This document shows positions 33,487-40,565 of a stretch of 40,565 bases of DNA, one piece after another. The stretch is from DTKY01 sp037440765 (GTDB lineage: Bacteria; Acidobacteriota; Terriglobia; Bryobacterales; Bryobacteraceae): contig JBBITL010000040.1 in assembly GCA_037440765.1 (NCBI GenBank), forward strand, positions 1-40,565. Direction: 5' to 3'. The position numbers and the translations under genes are program-made. The notes beneath the pieces were generated by a model that saw only the letters and a program-made list of their open reading frames with translations, made no database searches and had not been told where the DNA came from. How positions within the stretch are numbered: position 1 is the stretch's first letter; each line of letters opens with the position of its first letter.

Positions 33487-34404
33487 TCAGAAGTAGGCCT
33501 TGGCGACCTCGAACTCGGTGTGAAACTCGCTGAGCAGCGCGTGGGCCGCATCGCCCAGCCCGGCCGTGGCCAGCGCCTCGGCCGGGTCTTTGCCGCTCTC
33601 GGGGTGGAAGGCCAGTGCTGAGATGCCGATTCGGTTCACGCACCGGTCGGCCAGTTCCACTGCCTGGGCCAGCGGCCGCCCGGCCTCCGGCTCCCGCCGG
33701 GGTGAATGGTGCTCGCGCACCGCCCGGACAATCTCAGCCGGGAGCTTCCAATTCTCCAGGACCGCCGCCGAGAGTTCGGAGTGCGTGATCCCCAGCAGGG
33801 CGCGCTCACTGGATTCCTGGTCCTCGCCCTCGGCCTCGACCATGGTTCTCACCGCCCCGAACTCAAGGGGCAGCAGCGAGGCCACCAGGACCTTGCCGAA
33901 GTCATGAAAAAGCCCCGCGGTGAAGGCTCCCTCGGGGTACTCCACTGGCATGCGCTGGACCAGCACGTCGGACATTATGGCGGTTGCGGCGCAGTGCAGA
34001 TTGAACCGGGCCGACGACCAGCCCGGCACGCTCGGATCCCTGCGCCATAATCGCACCAGAGACATGGTAAGGGTGACGTTCCGGACTCTCTCCAGGCCCA
34101 GAATCGCAAGCGCATGCCGCACGGAGTTGACCGTGCCGGACATGCCGTAGAGGGAAGAGTTAACGGTGCGAAGCAGGTTCCCGGCCAGTGTGGTGTCCTT
34201 CTCCACCAGTTCGCAGATTTCAGCCATCAGGACATCTTCCTTGGCCAGGGTTGCCAGCAGCCGGTCGAGGATGCGCGGAAACGGCGGCACCGTGCTGGCG
34301 CCGTCAAGCAGTTTCTCCCTGGGTGTCGGGGCCTCGCGCACCACAGCCGCCATGTCCGTCTCATCGGCGGAGCTGGCCTCCCCCTGGAGGGTCTGGCGCT
34401 GCAA
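33487..34404 (-). CDS. HDOD-domain signalling protein
   Basis: A protein of up to 305 aa with an HDOD fold (a catalytically altered HD domain). It has PPFPRILDRLLATLAK, LVEKDTTLAGNLLRTVNSS, HALAILGLERVRN, and then HDFGKVL and REHHSP, the positions of HD residues. HDOD proteins act in cyclic-di-GMP or other signalling, and in competence or motility control. Start options: TTG 34404 (full frame) or ATG 34353; neither has a clear ribosome site. It is divergent from the ABC transporter genes at only 34 bp. Confidence 0.87.
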   Translation of the reverse strand: MQRQTLQGEASSADETDMAAVVREAPTPREKLLDGASTVPPFPRILDRLLATLAKEDVLMAEICELVEKDTTLAGNLLRTVNSSLYGMSGTVNSVRHALAILGLERVRNVTLTMSLVRLWRRDPSVPGWSSARFNLHCAATAIMSDVLVQRMPVEYPEGAFTAGLFHDFGKVLVASLLPLEFGAVRTMVEAEGEDQESSERALLGITHSELSAAVLENWKLPAEIVRAVREHHSPRREPEAGRPLAQAVELADRCVNRIGISALAFHPESGKDPAEALATAGLGDAAHALLSEFHTEFEVAKAYF

Positions 34405-34438
34405 CTGTCGGCGACTTTACCTTAGGATGGGAAGCGTC

Positions 34439-35197
34439 ATGGACAACGGGGCGCCCGCCATCCGGCTGACCGAACTGAGGAAGGTCTATGGCGACAGGCC
34501 TGCCGTCGACGGCCTGTCGCTGGAGGTCGCACGGGGGTGCTTCTTCGGCTTCCTGGGGCCGAATGGCGCGGGCAAGACCACCACCATTCGCATGATGATG
34601 GACCTGGTCCGCCCAACCTCGGGCAGCATGGAGTTGCTGGGACGGCCCATGCCCCAGGATGCCCTGGAGATCAAACGCAGGATTGGGCTTGTCCCGGACG
34701 AATCGCTGCTGTTCGACCGGCTGACCGGCCCGGAGTTCCTGGAATTTGTGGGACGCATGTACGGCCTCGGCCGCGAGGTGGCGCGCGACCGCGCCGGCGA
34801 ACTGCTGGCGCTGTTCGAGCTGGAAGGGGAGACCTCCAAGCTGATTGCCGGCTATTCCAAGGGGATGCGGAAGCGGCTCTCGATGGCCGCGGCGCTCATC
34901 CACCGCCCGGAGCTGTTCCTGCTGGACGAGCCGTTTGAAGGCGTGGACGCCGTCGGCGCCCGGCTCATGAAGGACATACTGCTCGACCAGGTGCGGCAGG
35001 GCGCAACCGTGTTTCTCACGTCTCATGTCCTGGAGGTGGTCGAGCGGTTGTGTCACCGGGTTGGCATCATCCATGAAGGCCGCCTGGTCATGGAGCGGAG
35101 CATGGATGAACTTAGGGACACCGCCGGGTCGCTCGAGGACGTGTTCGTGAGGGTGGTTGGGGCGGAGCGGGCGGCCGAGAAGCTGGAATGGCTTTGA
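34439..35197 (+). CDS. ABC transporter ATP-binding protein
   Basis: A 252-aa ATPase: Walker A GPNGAGKTT (40-48), signature YSKGM (139-143, in place of LSGGQ, as in many ABC-2 exporters), Walker B LFLLDEPFEGVD (159-170) and the H-loop TSH. It belongs to the DrrA/CcmA-like export class with a permease encoded 4 bp downstream. ATG at 34439 has GGGAAG 5 nt upstream; ATG at 34427 is possible; the open frame reaching back to 34166 is antisense to the HDOD gene. Confidence 0.92.
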   Translation: MDNGAPAIRLTELRKVYGDRPAVDGLSLEVARGCFFGFLGPNGAGKTTTIRMMMDLVRPTSGSMELLGRPMPQDALEIKRRIGLVPDESLLFDRLTGPEFLEFVGRMYGLGREVARDRAGELLALFELEGETSKLIAGYSKGMRKRLSMAAALIHRPELFLLDEPFEGVDAVGARLMKDILLDQVRQGATVFLTSHVLEVVERLCHRVGIIHEGRLVMERSMDELRDTAGSLEDVFVRVVGAERAAEKLEWL

Positions 35198-35201
35198 GCC
35201 A

Positions 35202-36809
35202 ATGACCGCGCAAGTGGTTGCCGTTGTCTGGGCCCAGCAGCGAGCGGTGCTCCACGGCCTGAGGCGCGGCGCCCGGGCCGGGTCGGTTCTGGCGGGCGTC
35301 GTGCTCGCAGCCTGGTACGCGGGCTGGGCCGCTCTGGCCATTCTGGCCGGGGTGCTGGCCAGCCGGCCGGAGGCGGTGCGCTTTCTGCCGGAGTTCCTCC
35401 CCCAGGGGCTGTTGTTCGCCACCCTCTACTGGCAGCTCACGCCGGTCATGCTCGCTTCCCAGGGCGCCTCGCTCGAACTGAAGAGACTCCTGGCGTTCCC
35501 GGTCCCCCCGGGGCGCCTGTTCGCTCTTGAAATCCTTCTGCGCACGAGCACCTGCCTGGAGATGATCCTGCTCATGTCGGGACTGGCGGCGGGGCTGGTC
35601 CTGAATCCGGCGCTTCGCTCTTGGGCGGCGCCGCTCTGCCTGGCTGTCTTCGTGGTGTTCAACCTCTTCATGGGCGCGGGGCTGAAATACCAGCTCGAGC
35701 GCTGGCTGGCGCGCAGGCATTTGCGCGAGGTCCTGGTGCTGCTGCTGGTGATCGCCGCGGCGCTGCCGCACCTGCTGGTCTCGACCGGTGCGCCTGCTCA
35801 GCTTCGCGCCGCTTTGGGGGCGCTGTGGATGCCATGGTGGCCGTGGTCGCTGGCCGCCGGTGCGGCGCTGGGGCGCTCGACGCCAGCCGACTGGGCCGCG
35901 GCCGCTGTCTGGCTTCTCCTCGCGTTCCTTTACGGCCGTGCCCAGTTCCAGCGCAACCTCCGGCTCGAGCCGGGCGCCGAGACCGTGCGCCAACGGCCCG
36001 CCGTGGGCCGGGTCTCCCCGCTGGAGACCTTCTACCGTCTGCCGTCGCGAGTCCTGCCAGACCCGCTGGCCGCCATTGTCGAAAAGGAACTGCGCTCGCT
36101 GGTTCGTTCACCCCGCTTCCGGCTTCTGTTCGTGATGGGCTTCAGCTTCGGGTTCATCATTTTCCTTCCGATGCTGCTGCGCAGCAGGTCCGGCGGCGAT
36201 GTGGCCTCCTACCAGCTCACAATGGTATGCGGCTATGCCCTGCTGCTGCTGAGCGACGTGCTGTTCTGGAACATCTTCGGCCCGGACCGCGCGGCCGCCC
36301 AGCTGTTCTTCCTGCAACCGGCTTCGCTGCGGACGGTTGTGGCCGGCAAGAACCTGGCCGCGGGGCTGTTTGTGCTGCTGGAAATCACCTGCGTGGTCAT
36401 CGCCTGGGCCATGGTGCGCATGCCCCTGGACGCAGTCCGGATCGCGGAAGCCTACCTGGCTCCGGCGGTGCTGGCGGTGTCCATGATGGCTCTGGGGAAC
36501 CTGGCCTCGGTCTACCACCCGCGTCCTGTCAGCCCGGACAAGACCTCCGGGGCGGGTTCGGCGCCCTCGGTCAGGATACTGCTGCTGCTGATGTTGCCCG
36601 TGCTGTCGCTGCCCGTGCTGGCGGCCTACGGAGCCAGGTACGCCTCTGGCAGCCAGGCCGCCTTCTTCGCGGTGCTGGCCCTGGCTGCGATTGTCGCGGC
36701 GGCGTTCTACAGGATCGCACTGGAAGCCGCGGTGAGGAAGGCGGACGAGCGCAAGGAGCACGTGGCCGGGACGCTTTCGGCCAGCCGAGGCCCCATTCAG
36801 GCGGGCTAG
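35202..36809 (+). CDS. ABC transporter permease, large ABC-2-like
   Basis: A 535-aa membrane protein with about a dozen hydrophobic segments in two halves joined by a cytoplasmic stretch (about residues 250-300). ATG at 35202 follows the ATPase stop by 4 bp, so they are coupled and form one transporter. There is no periplasmic substrate-binding protein nearby, which fits an exporter. Substrate unknown. Confidence 0.85.
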   Translation: MTAQVVAVVWAQQRAVLHGLRRGARAGSVLAGVVLAAWYAGWAALAILAGVLASRPEAVRFLPEFLPQGLLFATLYWQLTPVMLASQGASLELKRLLAFPVPPGRLFALEILLRTSTCLEMILLMSGLAAGLVLNPALRSWAAPLCLAVFVVFNLFMGAGLKYQLERWLARRHLREVLVLLLVIAAALPHLLVSTGAPAQLRAALGALWMPWWPWSLAAGAALGRSTPADWAAAAVWLLLAFLYGRAQFQRNLRLEPGAETVRQRPAVGRVSPLETFYRLPSRVLPDPLAAIVEKELRSLVRSPRFRLLFVMGFSFGFIIFLPMLLRSRSGGDVASYQLTMVCGYALLLLSDVLFWNIFGPDRAAAQLFFLQPASLRTVVAGKNLAAGLFVLLEITCVVIAWAMVRMPLDAVRIAEAYLAPAVLAVSMMALGNLASVYHPRPVSPDKTSGAGSAPSVRILLLLMLPVLSLPVLAAYGARYASGSQAAFFAVLALAAIVAAAFYRIALEAAVRKADERKEHVAGTLSASRGPIQAG

Positions 36810-36819
36810 CGGCGTCAGC

Positions 36820-36825
36820 TATAAT
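36820..36825 (+). promoter_or_regulatory. Possible -10 element of the rhamnosidase gene
   Basis: A perfect TATAAT in the 54-bp gap between the permease and the rhamnosidase. The best -35 (TTCAGG at 36796-36801, spacing 18) is poor, so activation or a weak promoter would be expected. Confidence 0.45.
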
Positions 36826-36863
36826 CAAGCCTTCAAGCGAGGGAAACAGGAGGTGCCGCGAGT

Positions 36864-39800
36864 ATGAGACGCGTATTCGTGCTCGTGTTGCTCTGCGTGG
36901 CCGCTCAGGCAAACGCGGCCGTCGTCGTCAGGAACCTGCAAGTGGAATACAGGAGCACGCCGCTGGGCATTGACGTGGCGCAGCCCCGGTTTGGCTGGCA
37001 GATGGCGGCCACCGCCGGTGAGCGTGATGTCGCTCAGACCGCCTACCAGGTCCAGGTCAGGGAGCCGGACGGCAACGTGGTCTGGGACACCGGCAGAGTC
37101 GAAGGCTCGGCTTCGGTCGGCATCAAGTACGCCGGCGCCCCTCTGAAGGCGGCTACAAGGTACACCTGGACGGTCGCCGCATGGAACCAGGCGGGTGCGC
37201 GGCTTACCGCAAGTTCCTGGTTTGAAACCGGCCTGATGGACCCCTCTCCCGAATCGAGCGCCTGGGGCGGCGCCCGTTGGATCGGAGGAGGAGATGAAGA
37301 CCTGGTGCTCTATGCGCCCTATCTGGCCATCTTCAATTTGAGTTACGCCGTCGCTATCGCCCCGGGCAGCACCCGCGCCAGTTTCATTTACGGGGCCAAC
37401 GACAGCCGCCTCATGGACAGGTACAAGAACACCTACCAGATCCAAAGCGGCAAGGATCAGAGCTACATCAAGCTGGAGCTCGACATTTCCGCGGTCAACG
37501 GTTCGCAGGGTGGCATGGCGAAGCTGCACGTCTACCGCGCCGGTTACGCCGATACCGACACGCCTTCCAAGCCGCTGCGCACCTTCGAGATCCCGGCCGA
37601 GGCCATCAGCAACGCCAACAAGCACTCCGAACACCTGATCGAATTCAGGAGCGCCTTCGGGCAGATTAGCCTCTCGGTCAATGGGAACACATCCTTCGGG
37701 GGCGCGGCGGCGCAACCGGCCCGCGGCGGAGGTCCGGCCGGCGGCGGCGGGCTCAACACGGTTAACCTGAACCCGCTGGGTTCGGGGGGCAACTTCCTCC
37801 CCTTCGGGCTGCTGTGCGACATCGGTTTCTCGGTCGAGCCCGGCCAGAGTGCCGCCTTCCGCGACGTCACGGTTCGCAACAACCGTGCCCCCAATAGCAT
37901 ACTGTTCCGGGAAAATCTGGCAGCCGGCCCCTATCGTGGCATCTATGCCGGCGCCGTCGCGCCCGGCTCCGGGTTCTCGGTGGCCGACGGGCGCTACGTG
38001 CTGGCAGGAGGCGCCAAGGGCGTCTTTGTCGTCAGGGACCCCAGCCGGAACTCGGCTCCCATGCTGCGCACAGCGTTCAAGACATCCGGAAGCGCCATCC
38101 GGGGCGCGCGTCTCTATGTGACCGCCCGGGGCATCTACGAGGTGTTCCTCAACGGCAGGCGCGTGGGCGACGACTACTACAACCCCGGCCTGACTCAGTA
38201 CAACCTCACGCACATGTACCAGACCTATGACGTCACCTCGCTGGTCAGGGCCGGCCAGAACGCCATGGGCGCCATTCTCGCCGAAGGCTGGTGGAGCGGC
38301 CTGCTCAGCTTCGGCACCATCTGGAACCACTTCGGCGACCGGCAGTCGCTGCTGGCCAAACTCGTCATCACTTATCGCGACGGTTCCTCGGACACCATCG
38401 TCACCAGCCCGCAAACCTGGAAGTACTTCAGCGACGGCCCGCTGGTCTACAGCAGCCTGAATTTCGGCGAAGTATACGACGCCGCCAAAGAGCCCGCCGT
38501 AGCGAACTGGACCACCGCCGCCTACGACGACAGCAGATGGAAGCAGGCCGCGGTTGTTCCCCTGAAAGGGACGGCATTCTCCGGCGTGGAAGCCGGCCGG
38601 GGCGGGTCGGGCCTGCCGTTCACTTTCGACAAAATGTCCCTGATCGGCCAGATAGGCAACAACGCCGGAGTATTCCGGACCCTCACCGCCAGGAGCGTCA
38701 AGGAAGTGCGGCCGCGCGTGTACGTCTACGACATGGGCCAGAACATAGTGGGAGTGCCCAGGATCACCATAGCCGACGGACGCGCAGGAGGCAGGATCAC
38801 GCTCCGCTTCTCCGAGATGCTGTATCCCGGCCTGGCCGAGTCGGGCAAGAACGTCGGCATGATCATGACCGAGAACTACCGCGCCGCGCTCAGCCAGGAC
38901 GTTTACATAATGAAGGCGGGCAAGCAGGTGTTCCAGCCCCGGTTCACCTCCCACGGCTATCAGTACATCGAAATCACGGGGATCGACAAGCCGCTCCCGC
39001 TGGCGGCCGTCGAGGGCCTGGCCATCAGTTCAATACTGGAGCTGAGCGCAGACTACAGGACTTCCAGCCAGAAGGTCAACCGGCTGTGGTCCAACCTGGT
39101 CTGGTCCACCGTGGGCAACTTCCTCTCCATCCCGACCGACTGCCCGCAGCGCAACGAGCGCATGGGCTGGTCCGGCGACATCAACGTCTTCTCGCGCACC
39201 GCCACCTACGTATCCAACGCGAATCAGTTTCTGACCCGCCACATGTACGCCATGCGCGACACGCAGACTCCGGCCGGCAGGTTCGCCGACATCGCGCCGG
39301 TGGGCGGCGGGTTCGGTGGCGTGCTCTGGGGAAGCGCCGGGATCGTGGTCCCCTGGGAGGCCTACTTGCAGTACAAGGACGTCGGCCTGCTGGAGAGGCA
39401 CTATCCGGCGATGGCGGCCTACATCGACTACCTGGAGACCACCATCGACCCCAAGACGGGTTTCACTTCTGACGGGCAGCTCGGCGACTGGCTCGGGCCG
39501 CAGAACAACGCCCTGGGGACGCCGTTCCTGACCACCGCGTATCACGCTTACAGCCTCGACATCATGGCCCAGGCGGCCCAGGTGCTCGGCAAGGGCGCCG
39601 ACGCCGTGAAGTACCGCGGCATGTACGAGAAGCGGAAGGCGTTCTTCAACGCGACGTTCGTGAACGCCGAACGCAAGACCCTGGGCGTCGGCGGCGGCCG
39701 CGGCGGGTTTGGAGGAGGAGGCGGCGCGGCGGCGCCGGGCCGGGCGGGCGGAGCGGCCGCGGCGCCGGAGTTCAGGGTGGCCGACACGCAGACGTCATAC

Positions 39801-40517
39801 GCAGTCGGGCTGGGCCTGGGCCTGTTCGACGAGCGGAACCTCCCCTACATGGTTAAGAATCTGGCGGACACCGTCGCGCGGGAGAACCGGGACGACGGAG
39901 GGGTCATGCGCCCGAAGCACTCGCTGATGACCGGCTTCATCGGCACCGCCTGGATCAGCAAGGCGCTGTCGGACCACGGCCTCGGCGAACTGGCCTACCG
40001 GCAACTGCACAACAATCAATACCCGTCGTGGCTCTATGCCATCGACCAGGGGGCGACCACGATATGGGAGCGCCTCAACGGCTACACGGTGGAGAACGGG
40101 TTCGGCGGCAACAACAGCATGAACTCGTTCAACCACTACTCGTTCGGCGCCGTCGGCCAGTGGATGATGGCTTACTCGCTCGGCATCCAGCGCGACGAGC
40201 CCGGCTTCCAGAAGTTCATCCTCCAGCCCGAGCCCGATCCAACGGGCGTAATGACCTCGGCCGAGGGCTACTACGACTCGGTGTACGGCCGGATTTCCAG
40301 CGCCTGGAAGGTGGACGGAAGCGCCCTTACCTACCGGGCCACGGTTCCGGCCAACACCACCGCTACGCTCTATCTGCCGGCCAGGTCGCCGGAGACGGTC
40401 CGGGAGGGCGGAAGGGACGCCGCCAAGGCCAGCGGCGTGACTTTCATCAGGCACGAGAACGGCAAGGCCGTCTACAGCCTGAAATCCGGCTCCTACGTGT
40501 TCACCGCCATCCGCTAG
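36864..40517 (+). CDS. Secreted GH78 alpha-L-rhamnosidase
   Basis: A 1217-aa enzyme that releases L-rhamnose from plant or microbial glycans. A signal peptide (MRRVFVLVLLCVAAQANA) is followed by the Bac_rhamnosid N-terminal beta domain (SYAVAI..., EVFLNGRRVGDDYYNPG) and an (alpha/alpha)6 catalytic barrel with TDCPQRNERMGWSGD (D759, E765, D772 among the acidic residues). The usual DER of this signature is NER here. Glycine-rich insertions break it near residues 280-300 and 942-972. ATG at 36864 has AGGAGGT about 9 nt upstream. At 1217 aa it is longer than many family members, partly through an extra region at about 145-320. Confidence 0.92.
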   Translation: MRRVFVLVLLCVAAQANAAVVVRNLQVEYRSTPLGIDVAQPRFGWQMAATAGERDVAQTAYQVQVREPDGNVVWDTGRVEGSASVGIKYAGAPLKAATRYTWTVAAWNQAGARLTASSWFETGLMDPSPESSAWGGARWIGGGDEDLVLYAPYLAIFNLSYAVAIAPGSTRASFIYGANDSRLMDRYKNTYQIQSGKDQSYIKLELDISAVNGSQGGMAKLHVYRAGYADTDTPSKPLRTFEIPAEAISNANKHSEHLIEFRSAFGQISLSVNGNTSFGGAAAQPARGGGPAGGGGLNTVNLNPLGSGGNFLPFGLLCDIGFSVEPGQSAAFRDVTVRNNRAPNSILFRENLAAGPYRGIYAGAVAPGSGFSVADGRYVLAGGAKGVFVVRDPSRNSAPMLRTAFKTSGSAIRGARLYVTARGIYEVFLNGRRVGDDYYNPGLTQYNLTHMYQTYDVTSLVRAGQNAMGAILAEGWWSGLLSFGTIWNHFGDRQSLLAKLVITYRDGSSDTIVTSPQTWKYFSDGPLVYSSLNFGEVYDAAKEPAVANWTTAAYDDSRWKQAAVVPLKGTAFSGVEAGRGGSGLPFTFDKMSLIGQIGNNAGVFRTLTARSVKEVRPRVYVYDMGQNIVGVPRITIADGRAGGRITLRFSEMLYPGLAESGKNVGMIMTENYRAALSQDVYIMKAGKQVFQPRFTSHGYQYIEITGIDKPLPLAAVEGLAISSILELSADYRTSSQKVNRLWSNLVWSTVGNFLSIPTDCPQRNERMGWSGDINVFSRTATYVSNANQFLTRHMYAMRDTQTPAGRFADIAPVGGGFGGVLWGSAGIVVPWEAYLQYKDVGLLERHYPAMAAYIDYLETTIDPKTGFTSDGQLGDWLGPQNNALGTPFLTTAYHAYSLDIMAQAAQVLGKGADAVKYRGMYEKRKAFFNATFVNAERKTLGVGGGRGGFGGGGGAAAPGRAGGAAAAPEFRVADTQTSYAVGLGLGLFDERNLPYMVKNLADTVARENRDDGGVMRPKHSLMTGFIGTAWISKALSDHGLGELAYRQLHNNQYPSWLYAIDQGATTIWERLNGYTVENGFGGNNSMNSFNHYSFGAVGQWMMAYSLGIQRDEPGFQKFILQPEPDPTGVMTSAEGYYDSVYGRISSAWKVDGSALTYRATVPANTTATLYLPARSPETVREGGRDAAKASGVTFIRHENGKAVYSLKSGSYVFTAIR

Positions 40518-40534
40518 CGCATGTTTGCGCTTTT
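40516..40534 (+). terminator. Possible rho-independent terminator after the rhamnosidase
   Basis: AGCGCA (40516-40521), a TGTT loop and TGCGCT (40526-40531) form a 6-bp stem followed by TTT. It overlaps the stop codon. Short, so moderate confidence. Confidence 0.45.
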
Positions 40535-40565
40535 AGCCGGTAATCGTCTGAAAACAGGGAGGCGG

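Noticed and set aside
1..40565. CRISPR arrays, tRNA or rRNA genes, insertion sequences
   Set aside because: No regularly spaced direct repeats, cloverleaf or rRNA motifs, or transposase-like proteins were recognised.

Overview
The window is a GC-rich bacterial chromosome segment of about 40.6 kb, densely packed, with many ATGA/GTGA stop-start overlaps. The gene set fits a Gram-negative-type didermal heterotroph: outer-membrane beta-barrels, a metal RND pump with its outer-membrane channel, a TonB-dependent receptor remnant, a WaaE-like glycosyltransferase and a secreted alpha-L-rhamnosidase. My best guess is an acidobacterium of the Solibacter/Bryobacter type. That is inference from gene content and style; there is no rRNA or other decisive marker.

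Layout. 1-2554 (+): the 3' part of an MFS transporter, a PBP4-type dacB and a small FmdB-like zinc ribbon. 2572-8920 (-): a tightly coupled five-gene operon read right to left. It encodes an HdrA-like/two-cluster ferredoxin, a radical SAM enzyme, a DUF116-polyprenyl diphosphate synthase fusion, a single alpha/alpha-barrel prenyltransferase-like protein, and a squalene-hopene-cyclase-like class II terpene cyclase with an intact DXDD motif. This is the most interesting part of the window. It looks like an undescribed polyprenoid cyclisation and tailoring pathway with no squalene synthase in sight. Just upstream on the same strand are uppS and cdsA (9125-10698), so isoprenoid and lipid genes are grouped.

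10735-19568: a CzcCBA-type heavy-metal efflux operon headed by a small His/Cys protein, then an AbgT-family transporter on the opposite strand. After that come a decayed metal-type TonB-dependent receptor and a second small His/Cys protein resembling the first. 19769-23126 (-): a chain of HU, M50 protease, glycosyltransferase and prepilin peptidase from a good promoter at 22548-22577, with tpx upstream. 23160-29478: a DUF255 protein, a DapA-family aldolase/lyase, an M20 dipeptidase, a second radical SAM protein and a beta-barrel protein. 29641-33455: ComM, a CmcI-type methyltransferase and two exported uncharacterised proteins. 33487-36809: an HDOD protein and a two-gene ABC transporter. 36864-40517: a GH78 alpha-L-rhamnosidase with glycine-rich insertions.

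A palindromic intergenic element occurs three times (near 2253, 25206 and 32012), always just after a gene and in the same orientation relative to it. In two copies it supplies the last codons and the stop codon, giving unrelated proteins the same C-terminal Ser-Ala-Arg. No tRNA, rRNA, CRISPR array or insertion sequence was recognised.
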